Part shown: piece by piece, positions 54,927 to 61,808 of the stretch
How positions within the stretch are numbered: position 1 is the first letter of the stretch
Layout: each line of letters opens with the position of its first letter
From: a virus
Direction: 5' to 3' (one strand)
DNA length: 64,000 nucleotides
IMG/VR virus record: IMGVR_UViG_3300017917_000529
Span: 1 to 64,000 of that record
Translations under genes and position numbers: made by a program
Notes under the pieces: model-generated
The model's input: the letters and a program-made list of their open reading frames with translations, nothing else
Told to the model about the DNA's origin: nothing
Database searches by the model: none

Positions 54927-55382
54927 TTAATTATATTCATCACTTGGTGTTCCACCATCAAACACTGTAGCCCATGTATTAGAAAATGGTGTTCCGCCAC
55001 TTAGTGTTGATATTTGTGGATCATTATATTGTGCTGAATCCCAAAAAATAGTTGTAATTCTTCCGTCTCCATCAATTGCTTCATCATGAATGTGATCTGG
55101 AATATTTTGAACATCATTGCTTGTTGCAATTGTATACCAATCACCTTCATAATAAATTTTTAATCTTTCAACGAAAGTGTCAAACCACATATCACCATTG
55201 TCTGGTGAAGAAGGGGCAGTATTGCCAACAGGAGTTGATCCTGCAACAGCATCGACATAGTCTTTAGTAGCAGCGTGGTCACCTAATGTTGGTGTTGCAA
55301 CTGTTACAGTGCCACCAAACGAACCTCCGTTTGTTACGTATAACCCATTTTTGACTTTGAAGTCTTTATTAAATGTAGTCAT
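54927..55382 (-). CDS. Short fibre/adaptor protein
   Basis: A 151-residue protein with the attachment start FNKDFKVKNGLYVTNGGS, also seen in the next gene upstream. A central NGDMWFDTFVERLKIYYEGDW resembles tail-fibre segments that read DGTLWxDT...KIY. The C-terminus is Asp/Gly rich. It would be a small fibre subunit or adaptor. Confidence 0.6.
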   Translation of the reverse strand: MTTFNKDFKVKNGLYVTNGGSFGGTVTVATPTLGDHAATKDYVDAVAGSTPVGNTAPSSPDNGDMWFDTFVERLKIYYEGDWYTIATSNDVQNIPDHIHDEAIDGDGRITTIFWDSAQYNDPQISTLSGGTPFSNTWATVFDGGTPSDEYN

Positions 55383-55409
55383 TTACTGCCCCCTATTTTT
55401 TTTATTAAG

Positions 55410-56999
55410 TTATGCTAACAAAGTTCCAACAACTGTAACTGTGCTGTTATTATTTGCTGTTGTTGCTAATAAGCGAACATTTCCAGAGTTAATATCTGCA
55501 CTAATTGATGCTGCTGAACCATTTGTTCCAACAATTGCATATTCTGTGATTGCAATGTTGTCTGATGTATCAAGAGTTAATAAAACTTTTGAAACTTCAG
55601 TGTGTGTTGAGTAAGCAACCTTAACCAAAAATTCTGCTGATCTGTAATCTGCTTTTGGCCAAGAGAATGCTGTTTGAACTCCTGCTGTAGGTGCACTCAA
55701 TGTTGCTGCAACTACTTTTGCAAGACTATCAATCTCTACTTCTGTAAAATTAGGAACAACTGCTTCTAAAGCATCTACTGCACGTTGGTCAGTAAAGTAT
55801 AGATTGGTTGTACCTTCTGCTAAATCATCAGTATCTGAGTCAGCAACACCGTTTTCTGCGGTAATTACCAATCCTGCAGAGTTACCTGTGATTGTAATAT
55901 TTGTTAATGTTGCATTTGTCAACAAATCTGCTGCAGAAGACTTAGCACGAGCATCTGTGAAGTATTCGTTGCTTGTTCCTTCTTCAATATCATCTGTTGT
56001 TAATGCTCCAATTTCTGTATCTGTGTAAGATACTGCGTTAGAGTATGCATTTGCTGCTGCTCCTGCTGCGTCATAGTTTGTTGCCAAACCATCTGCATAA
56101 GATTGTGCGTTTGATAAAGCATTTGCTGCTGCTGAATCTGCATAATCTTCAGCGTCTGCTAAGGCATTTGCTGCAGATCCTAGTGGATCATAACTTCCAG
56201 TAAAGGAAATTGTATTTCCTGTAATGCTAATATCTGTTCCTGCTGTTAATGCATTTTGTTTTTCTGCAATTAAATTAGTTACAGTTCCAACAAAGTTTGC
56301 ATCATCACCAATTGCTGCTGCAATTTCATTAAGTGTATCTAATAATGCTGGTGCACTATCTACTAACGCTGCAATTGCATTATCTGTATAATCTTCTGAA
56401 TAAGATATTGCATTTGAGTAAGCATTTGCTGCTAAACCTGCTGCATCGTAATTAATTGCTAATCCATCTGCGTAATTTTCTGCTGCTGATTGAGCATTTG
56501 CTGCTGCACTATCTGCATAAGATTGTGCGTTTGATAAAGCATTTGCTGCTGCACTATCTGCATAAGATTGTGCGTTTGATAAAGCGTTTGCTGTTGCACT
56601 ATCTGCATAATCTTCTGCATCTGCTAAAGCGTTTGCAGCAGAACCTGCTGGATCGTACATACCAGAAAGTGCATCTTGTGCTCTTTGATTTGTAAAATAT
56701 TTATTTGTTGTACCTTCATCTAAATCATCTGTATCGAAGTTTGAGATGTCTGATACTTGACCAGTTACATCACCAACAAGATCTGCTGTGATTACGTTTG
56801 CAGAAAAGTTTGCACTTCCGTCACGTAATACAACAGTGTTTGCTGTTGCGTTTGCGGTTGCTGATCCACCAATAAGACCAATAATATAATTTTGGTCATC
56901 TTGCTTCTTTGTAAGAACGTCGTAGCCACCAATGGTACCTGTGGAACCTTCAACGACCAGACCATTCTTAATCTTGAAGTTCTTTGCTATTGTTGCCAT
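55410..56999 (-). CDS. Repeat-rich tail fibre
   Basis: A 529-residue fibre starting KNFKIKNGLVVEG. The stalk is a chain of 15-residue repeats (SYADSAAANALSNAQ) and larger blocks (EDYADSAAANAL, YDAAGLAANAYSNA). The motif DDLDEGTTNKYFTNQRAQDAL recurs in variants (DDIEEGTSNEYFTDARAK, DDLAEGTTNLYFTDQRAVDAL). The C-terminal about 100 residues form a separate beta domain. Trimeric coiled-coil architecture is likely. The repeats invite length variation by slippage. Confidence 0.72.
   Translation of the reverse strand: MATIAKNFKIKNGLVVEGSTGTIGGYDVLTKKQDDQNYIIGLIGGSATANATANTVVLRDGSANFSANVITADLVGDVTGQVSDISNFDTDDLDEGTTNKYFTNQRAQDALSGMYDPAGSAANALADAEDYADSATANALSNAQSYADSAAANALSNAQSYADSAAANAQSAAENYADGLAINYDAAGLAANAYSNAISYSEDYTDNAIAALVDSAPALLDTLNEIAAAIGDDANFVGTVTNLIAEKQNALTAGTDISITGNTISFTGSYDPLGSAANALADAEDYADSAAANALSNAQSYADGLATNYDAAGAAANAYSNAVSYTDTEIGALTTDDIEEGTSNEYFTDARAKSSAADLLTNATLTNITITGNSAGLVITAENGVADSDTDDLAEGTTNLYFTDQRAVDALEAVVPNFTEVEIDSLAKVVAATLSAPTAGVQTAFSWPKADYRSAEFLVKVAYSTHTEVSKVLLTLDTSDNIAITEYAIVGTNGSAASISADINSGNVRLLATTANNNSTVTVVGTLLA
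56473..56650 (-). repeat. 45-bp tandem repeats in the fibre gene
   Basis: Two near-identical 45-base units (15 residues each) occur in tandem, with diverged copies on both flanks and another block near 56095-56170. They encode the Ala/Ser/Asn-rich fibre stalk. Confidence 0.8.
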
Positions 57000-57012
57000 C
57001 TATATCTTCTCC

Positions 57013-57459
57013 TTATGCCTTAAGTCCTATACGTGCGTAACGTACAGTGACTGGCTTTATAATTGCGTCTGGTGTTACAGTTAAAGCAACTGTATCTCCA
57101 GCCCTTGAGACGCTTATGGTGCCAATATTCCCATCATTGTCTATCGTTCCGTATTCGCTAACGTTTATATTTGTTCCGTCAACTAATATGGTTAACTCTG
57201 TTGCGTAAAAGTAATTATCTCCTTGCGTGGTTTTTGCAATAGAAATTATGTACTTTACCATTCTCCACTCTGCTGCACTAAAACTATCAATTACTGTAAC
57301 ATTTTCAATTCCTGTAATAGTGTTGTCATTATTTCCAAATGTTCCCAGTCTAGTAGCCTGAGCAGCCGTGGTATCAATTAAATCTTCGTAATCCTGTTGA
57401 GATGGCCTATCGCCTGTCTCGTATCTGGATTTTACTGTTGAAATGGATACTTGTGCCAT
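57013..57459 (-). CDS. Fibre-module structural protein
   Basis: About 148 residues (MAQVSISTVKSRYETGDRP on). The ATG at 57459 lies six bases after TGT-TATAAT, so it is leaderless. The upstream ATG at 57477 overlaps that promoter and is rejected. The protein has a short N-terminal helix (YEDLIDTTAAQA) then a beta sandwich (ATELTILVDGTNINVSEYG, VTVRYARIGLKA), similar in plan to C-terminal fibre domains nearby. Structural role inferred. Confidence 0.6.
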   Translation of the reverse strand: MAQVSISTVKSRYETGDRPSQQDYEDLIDTTAAQATRLGTFGNNDNTITGIENVTVIDSFSAAEWRMVKYIISIAKTTQGDNYFYATELTILVDGTNINVSEYGTIDNDGNIGTISVSRAGDTVALTVTPDAIIKPVTVRYARIGLKA

Positions 57460-57474
57460 GTTTAGATTATAACA
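57460..57474 (-). promoter_or_regulatory. Leaderless extended -10 promoter
   Basis: TGT-TATAAT (57474-57466), then six bases to ATG 57459. There is no room for a leader or Shine-Dalgarno sequence. Confidence 0.7.
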
Positions 57475-57496
57475 CATTTTTAACTAAAAAATGTTA

Positions 57497-58222
57497 TTAT
57501 CTAAATATATAACTTCCTATATGAACTACTTTAACATAAGGTGCAACGTATACTGTTCCACCAAGTTCTCTCCAAAGTGTACAAAAAAAATAATCTTCAG
57601 ATAAAAGTCTTTCTTCTTTAGGATCTACCTGTGTTTTCCAAAAATCATGTATATACTCACCTTTTTTAATTCCACCTAAATCTAATTGATCGCTTTTATA
57701 TTTTCCAACATGTTCTTTCATCTTTTCAAAAACATTACGTTTAATCAACATCATTCCAGTTCCAACATTTTTTACTTTTAAAAGTTGTTTTGGGTTTTCT
57801 GCAACCTGTTTTAAGTCTTCTGAATTTATTAAATTTATATTTACGTAAGCACCATATCTACTTAGATCTTCTTTTTTTGATTCTGCTGCTTTTTGAATAT
57901 TTTTCCAATTAATTGCTTTCATTGGAACGGCAGCACCAACTAAATCAACATCCTCTTTTATCATTTCTATAACATGATCAGAGTTAAACCCTTCATCCCC
58001 ATCTACAAACAATAAATAATCACAATCAGATCTTAAGAATATTTCAGTCAATGTATTTCTTGCCCTATTTATAAGTGATTCATTATACAAATCATTAAAA
58101 CTAACCCTATATCCCTGGGTAGTTAATTTTAAAACCAAACTTAATATACTTTTTGTAAACATACCACTACATTGACCACCATACATAGGGGTTGCTATAA
58201 ATATTTTTGGTTTTTTATCCAT
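57497..58222 (-). CDS. GT-A-type glycosyltransferase-like protein
   Basis: A 241-residue protein. PKIFIATPMYGG opens a nucleotide-sugar binding fold, SLINRARNTLTEIFL follows, and DYLLFVDGDEGF provides the DxD metal-binding motif. LLSEDYFFCTLWRELGG is a typical C-terminal acceptor-side motif. Such enzymes are common in large phages and could glycosylate virion proteins, modified DNA or host surface sugars. Its location among fibre genes makes virion glycosylation the simplest reading. Confidence 0.78.
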   Translation of the reverse strand: MDKKPKIFIATPMYGGQCSGMFTKSILSLVLKLTTQGYRVSFNDLYNESLINRARNTLTEIFLRSDCDYLLFVDGDEGFNSDHVIEMIKEDVDLVGAAVPMKAINWKNIQKAAESKKEDLSRYGAYVNINLINSEDLKQVAENPKQLLKVKNVGTGMMLIKRNVFEKMKEHVGKYKSDQLDLGGIKKGEYIHDFWKTQVDPKEERLLSEDYFFCTLWRELGGTVYVAPYVKVVHIGSYIFR

Positions 58223-58234
58223 AGGTATATTCTA
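58223..58234 (-). promoter_or_regulatory. Possible leaderless -10 box of the glycosyltransferase
   Basis: TAGAAT, six bases, then ATG 58222. TG directly precedes the box with no spacer base. Weak but fits the genome-wide pattern. Confidence 0.35.
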
Positions 58235-58456
58235 CATTATGTAGTTGCTATATCCAATAACTTGTAGTGGGATTGGGGGGACATTATTTGGACCATACCC
58301 AGGAACTTTTATATTAGTAAATCTAATTCTAAATGGAAGCCTGTATTCTATTTCTACCGTTATTGGTTTGTATATAACTTTAGCAGTTTTTACTTTATCA
58401 GTATCAATTGTTTTTACTTTATGCTTTATATCGTCAAAAATTATTGCTGTTGCCAT
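58232..58456 (-). CDS. Small virion-module protein
   Basis: A 74-residue protein. Charged N-terminal half and a hydrophobic beta-type C-terminus (IEYRLPFRIRFTNIKVPGYG). The start overlaps the previous stop (TAATG). No family recognised. It may be a fibre chaperone or a minor subunit. Confidence 0.5.
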   Translation of the reverse strand: MATAIIFDDIKHKVKTIDTDKVKTAKVIYKPITVEIEYRLPFRIRFTNIKVPGYGPNNVPPIPLQVIGYSNYIM

Positions 58457-58863
58457 TAGTCAGTTACATCTTCAAGAATTATCATACTACCCTGAGCAAC
58501 TGTCCATACAATTTCTGATGTTGATAATTCTATATCAAATATATCTCCAGTTTCTAATTGAACTGATTCCTCTGCTGTAAGTCCTACTGTAAATTCTCCT
58601 GCTAAATCATCTGCATCTGCCGCAGGTGTTAAAGTTAAGATAACTGTAGCATCATCAGTAATTTTACCTAGGTTTTCAGTACTATTTGGTCTTTTAATTT
58701 TCATAGCAATATCCCAGTCTGGAATATTTAATGGTTGTTCTTCATCATCAGTTACATAAACCTTAAATCCAGAAGTATCTCCACGAACTACAGTCCATTC
58801 AACTGTTGGTGGTTTTAAACCTACTTCATAAAAAGATTTTGCAGAATTTCTTAAAATTGCCAT
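58456..58863 (-). CDS. BppU-like baseplate/fibre N-terminal domain protein
   Basis: A 135-residue beta-sandwich protein: WTVVRGDTSGFKVYVTDDEEQP, then WDIAMKIKRP, and TGDIFDIELSTSEIVWTVAQGS. This order (a polarised strand with RGDTxxF, a middle strand, a final strand with I.....QGxMxI) is that of the BppU N-terminal type domain in baseplate upper proteins. Leaderless start. Confidence 0.6.
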   Translation of the reverse strand: MAILRNSAKSFYEVGLKPPTVEWTVVRGDTSGFKVYVTDDEEQPLNIPDWDIAMKIKRPNSTENLGKITDDATVILTLTPAADADDLAGEFTVGLTAEESVQLETGDIFDIELSTSEIVWTVAQGSMIILEDVTD

Positions 58864-58878
58864 ATGGTAATTATATCA
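58864..58878 (-). promoter_or_regulatory. Leaderless extended -10 promoter
   Basis: TGA-TATAAT (58878-58870), six bases, ATG 58863. Same geometry as at 59423, 57459 and 35702. Confidence 0.72.
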
Positions 58879-58895
58879 TCTTATTGATTTTAAGA

Positions 58896-59423
58896 TTATG
58901 ATAAACCGTTTTTTAATGCTCCCCAGGTACCATTACCTTTAGCAGTAACTACAAGAACTCCATTAGATGCATCTGCATAAGCACAAACTGCTACTGCACC
59001 AGCACCACTGGCTGGTCTAACATTTGTTAATCCTCCACCAGTTTTTACATATAAAATATCACCAGCAACAAATTCAGATGTGTTGACGTCTGGCAATACT
59101 CCAGATACAACACAAATTCCTTGTGAATTATTTGATGTTGTTGATTTTAACAATCCTAATATTGGTGCTGTTGTTGATGGAATTGCTTTATCAACGGTAG
59201 TTAAATCTTGTTCAGTATTGTGACCATTAATAAATACAGGAGATCCTGCTGCTATTGATCCACCAGATGTATTTATTACATCTAACTTCATGTAAGATAA
59301 TCCAAGTCCAGCAAGAGTGCTATCTAATGAATTTGCTAAAGATGCAATATCTCCGTGAACATTTACACTATCATCAACTTGTGGATAGGGTAAATTATAT
59401 ATGCTAGATTGTCCTGTTGCCAT
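58896..59423 (-). CDS. Small virion protein (fibre-module)
   Basis: A 175-residue protein. A short helical N-terminus (DIASLANSLDSTLAGLG) is followed by a beta-rich capsid- or fibre-decoration-type fold: PVFINGHNTEQDL, TAPILGLLKSTT, FVAGDILYVKTGGGL. The last motif is common in phage minor structural proteins. Leaderless start. Confidence 0.6.
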   Translation of the reverse strand: MATGQSSIYNLPYPQVDDSVNVHGDIASLANSLDSTLAGLGLSYMKLDVINTSGGSIAAGSPVFINGHNTEQDLTTVDKAIPSTTAPILGLLKSTTSNNSQGICVVSGVLPDVNTSEFVAGDILYVKTGGGLTNVRPASGAGAVAVCAYADASNGVLVVTAKGNGTWGALKNGLS

Positions 59424-59438
59424 AGAAATATTATATCA
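59424..59438 (-). promoter_or_regulatory. Leaderless extended -10 promoter
   Basis: TGA-TATAAT (59438-59430), six bases, ATG 59423. It lies back to back with the plus-strand lysozyme promoter, so the 140-base gap holds two divergent promoters. Confidence 0.72.
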
Positions 59439-59485
59439 TTTTAAATAATTTTTTGTATTATCTTACTAAAATATAATACATATAT

Positions 59486-59514
59486 TTGACATAAGGGTAA
59501 ATTAATGTTATACT
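59486..59514 (+). promoter_or_regulatory. Consensus promoter for the lysozyme unit
   Basis: A perfect -35 TTGACA (59486-59491), a 17-base spacer, and TATACT (59509-59514) with the extended TG-T. This is the strongest promoter in the window and the only clear one on the plus strand. The predicted start is 59521, the A of the leader ATG. Confidence 0.88.
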
Positions 59515-59520
59515 TGATAT

Positions 59521-59551
59521 ATGACACCAACCAAGGTGTCATGTTTTTCTT
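59521..59551 (+). promoter_or_regulatory. Stem-loop at predicted +1 of the lysozyme mRNA
   Basis: A perfect 8-bp stem (ATGACACC / GGTGTCAT) with a 6-base loop (59529-59534), followed by GTTTTTCTT. It has the look of an intrinsic terminator. However, at the very 5' end of the RNA it may instead act as a stabilising 5' hairpin or a translation switch for the leader peptide. Confidence 0.7.
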
Positions 59552-59553
59552 AG
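59521..59553 (+). CDS. Ten-residue leader peptide
   Basis: ATG six bases after the -10 opens a frame encoding MTPTKVSCFS and stops at TAG 59551-59553. The stop overlaps the AGGAGG site of the lysozyme gene, so termination would place a ribosome at the lysozyme start. The start codon and first five codons form the 5' stem described below. Whether it is translated is not known. Confidence 0.5.
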   Translation: MTPTKVSCFS

Positions 59554-59563
59554 GAGGAAAACT

Positions 59564-60136
59564 ATGAAAAAAGATAAAACATTTTTAATAGGAATACTCG
59601 CAAGTGTGGTCGCATTATCAGTTAGTTTTAACATAGCAAATGCTAAGGCTATTGAAAGTACGCCCAAAAAAGAAGATTTTGCAAGATATACCGCTCAAGC
59701 GGTTTTTTTGCTTTCTGTAGAGAATAATGATCACTACACAGAAGAAGATATTAAAGTGCTATCTAAGTATGAAGATCATGTTCAATTTAATGATTTAGAA
59801 CTTAAAGAGTTTTTAGGTGCTTGTGGATTTAAGGGTCGTAGACTTATGGAAGCATGGGCTATAGTTAAAAAAGAGTCTATGGGAAACGCCTTAAGTTTTA
59901 ATGGTAATTCTAAAACTGGAGATAAATCATATGGATTGTTTCAAATTAATATGATTGGAGACCTTAATGCTGACAGAAAAGAAAAATATGATTTAGATTA
60001 TGCCAGTCAGTTATTAAATCCAGTTATAAATTGTCAAGTTGCATATTTAATGAGTAAAAATGGAGAAAACTGGGGACCTTGGAAGGGTTTAACTTCTAGA
60101 ACTAGAGAATTTATGTATAAATTTCCAAAAGATTAA
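59564..60136 (+). CDS. Secreted lysozyme / lytic transglycosylase-like protein
   Basis: A 190-residue exported protein. The signal peptide is KKDKTFLIGILASVVALSV with an ANA-K cleavage-type site. The SLT/lysozyme-like domain has the candidate catalytic Glu in AIVKKESMGN (about residue 103), SYGLFQINM in the substrate groove, and a closing NGENWGPWKG. It would cut host peptidoglycan. The Sec signal means it can reach the wall without a classical holin. It is the only large gene on the plus strand and has its own promoter. AGGAGGA lies six bases before the ATG. No conserved holin is visible in the window. Confidence 0.82.
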   Translation: MKKDKTFLIGILASVVALSVSFNIANAKAIESTPKKEDFARYTAQAVFLLSVENNDHYTEEDIKVLSKYEDHVQFNDLELKEFLGACGFKGRRLMEAWAIVKKESMGNALSFNGNSKTGDKSYGLFQINMIGDLNADRKEKYDLDYASQLLNPVINCQVAYLMSKNGENWGPWKGLTSRTREFMYKFPKD

Positions 60137-61050
60137 TCTATTGGATAAGCATTATATACAAATAAAGAATCTGCCACTATAAGACCAAATGGTTCTCTTA
60201 TAAAATCATAAACTTTTCTTTTTTCTTGTATAATTTCTATTTTTTCAACATAGTATAATTCACTATCATTTATCTGTTCTTTATTTCTAACTATTTGATC
60301 ATTTTTCTTTAATTCAGATGAAACAATAAAAATTAATTTATTATCTCTTAAAACTAAAATATCTTCTTGAGTAGAAAATCTTTTAAATTTATCTCCATTA
60401 ACAATAACTGTTTCAAATACTTCTGTTTCTTTAATATTTTTTATTTCAGCAACAAGATCTTCATATTCAATATTAGTTTCAGAATTCCATTCTCTAATAC
60501 CTTCGTGATTTGTAAGTGGAATATTTTTAAAATATTTAACTATTAACTTATCATCCATTGTTATATCTTTTGCTAAAATATAACCTTTTTCTGTTAAAAC
60601 AGGGGTGTCTTGGTCTATACAATATGGAGTAAAACTATATGTTACTGGTGAGAACCCAAATACTCTAAAAGGTGAAAATCCAAAAACGTTAAATGGAGAA
60701 AAACCAAAAACATTAAAAGGAGAAAACCCAAAAACATTAAAAGGAGAAAATCCGAATACTGTAAATGGTGAAAATCCAAATACTCCAAATGGCACAAAAC
60801 TAAATTGTCTAACTGTTAAATCAACTGGGGTTTCATAATCTGCTGGTGTGGTAACTGCTGGAACTTGTTCAACAATTTTTCCATCATTTTCTAATTCTGT
60901 TGGTTCACCAGAAACAGATGTAACAACATTTCCTAGAGTAAAACCTTCTGAAACAACGTCTGATTGAGCCTGTGCACTTGTTCTTCCAATAAAGTTAGGA
61001 ACTAGTTTCATTCCTTTGGCTATAACATATTTGACTAATTTTCCAAACAT
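60133..61050 (-). CDS. PASTA - VFGFSPF repeat - Hint domain virion protein (B)
   Basis: A 305-residue paralogue of the protein at 51831. It begins with a basic helix, then a PASTA domain (about residues 17-82: LVPNFIGRTSAQAQSDVVSE, ending VDLTVRQ), a module that binds peptidoglycan. Then come six VFGFSP units (about 90-135) and a Hint fold starting YCIDQDTPVLTEKGYILAKD with Cys1. The block B position reads FSTQED, and the C-terminus ends SLFVYNAYPID with no His before Asn. The two families share repeats and Hint but differ in the N-terminal ligand domain. The stop is shared with the lysozyme gene. Confidence 0.8.
   Translation of the reverse strand: MFGKLVKYVIAKGMKLVPNFIGRTSAQAQSDVVSEGFTLGNVVTSVSGEPTELENDGKIVEQVPAVTTPADYETPVDLTVRQFSFVPFGVFGFSPFTVFGFSPFNVFGFSPFNVFGFSPFNVFGFSPFRVFGFSPVTYSFTPYCIDQDTPVLTEKGYILAKDITMDDKLIVKYFKNIPLTNHEGIREWNSETNIEYEDLVAEIKNIKETEVFETVIVNGDKFKRFSTQEDILVLRDNKLIFIVSSELKKNDQIVRNKEQINDSELYYVEKIEIIQEKRKVYDFIREPFGLIVADSLFVYNAYPID
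60646..60783 (-). repeat. 24-bp coding repeat (VFGFSPFx), six units, second copy
   Basis: Same length and same amino-acid units as the tract at 52326-52463, with x running T, N, N, N, R. Codon choices differ between the copies and between units, so the amino-acid sequence, not the DNA, is being kept. Confidence 0.9.
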
Positions 61051-61059
61051 TATATTATC

Positions 61060-61710
61060 CTATGCTATCAAATCGCCAACTAGAAGCCAGGTATTTGTGT
61101 CAAACTTAAACAAAGATACACCAGAATATCTTGCTGCAATAGACTTATTTCCATTTTTACTATTCAAAGTAACTCCAGTATCTGGAACAAATGTAACGGA
61201 GCCAGTGTTCATTCTAAAAAAATCTATTTCTGATCCAATTGGAAAAGCAACACTTGAGTTAGGTGGAATAGTTACTGTCCATGTTGTTGTAGAATCAAAT
61301 GTTAATGTTTGACCAATATTATCTAAACTTAAATTCCAATTTTGTGTTGGAGCAGTTGTTTGTTTATTAAATGTTACCAATCCGCCATAAGATATCCATT
61401 GACTTCCATTATAAAATTGTAAATCGTTTACTGCTGATCCACCAGAATCTTGTCTAATAAAACATATAGTTCCTCTAACTGGAGAAGATAATGCTGAATC
61501 TCTTGCTGCAGGATTTAAATAATTGTTTATTCCAGCCTTTGCTGTAATTACTGCATTGATATCTGAAAATGTAACATTGTTTTGAAATTCATGTGTTCCT
61601 GACCAAATATAATTTGATGTAGTGTTTGTATTTCCACCAATTGCATAAAAAGTATCTGTATCTTGATCGTAAACATATGCTACTTTTCCATCAGTATTGA
61701 ATGTTGTCAT
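61060..61710 (-). CDS. Fibre protein with shared C-terminal cap
   Basis: A 216-residue fibre. The start TTFNTDGKVAYVYDQD resembles the attachment start of its neighbours. A central segment (ARDSALSSPVRGTICFIRQD) reads as a tail-fibre connector. The last about 60 residues (FPIGSEIDFF ... NTWLLVGDLIA) match the end of the Mtd_N-type fibre at 53119. Coupled to the tiny gene upstream by ATGA. Confidence 0.68.
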   Translation of the reverse strand: MTTFNTDGKVAYVYDQDTDTFYAIGGNTNTTSNYIWSGTHEFQNNVTFSDINAVITAKAGINNYLNPAARDSALSSPVRGTICFIRQDSGGSAVNDLQFYNGSQWISYGGLVTFNKQTTAPTQNWNLSLDNIGQTLTFDSTTTWTVTIPPNSSVAFPIGSEIDFFRMNTGSVTFVPDTGVTLNSKNGNKSIAARYSGVSLFKFDTNTWLLVGDLIA

Positions 61711-61808
61711 GATGCACTAATCCCTATAGCCTTTAATTCTTCTTCTGTTAAACCTAATGCAACTAATTTAGCAATTGCAATTTCTTTTAAAATAGTATTA
61801 TCACTCAT
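61707..61808 (-). CDS. Very small protein in the fibre operon
   Basis: A 33-residue protein, MSDNTILKEIAIAKLVALGL then TEEELKAIGISAS. The start forms TAATG with the preceding gene's stop, and the end forms ATGA with the next start. Short helical proteins of the pattern KLxALGLTEEE are common beside phage structural genes. Function unknown, but the tight coupling on both sides supports translation. Confidence 0.7.
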   Translation of the reverse strand: MSDNTILKEIAIAKLVALGLTEEELKAIGISAS

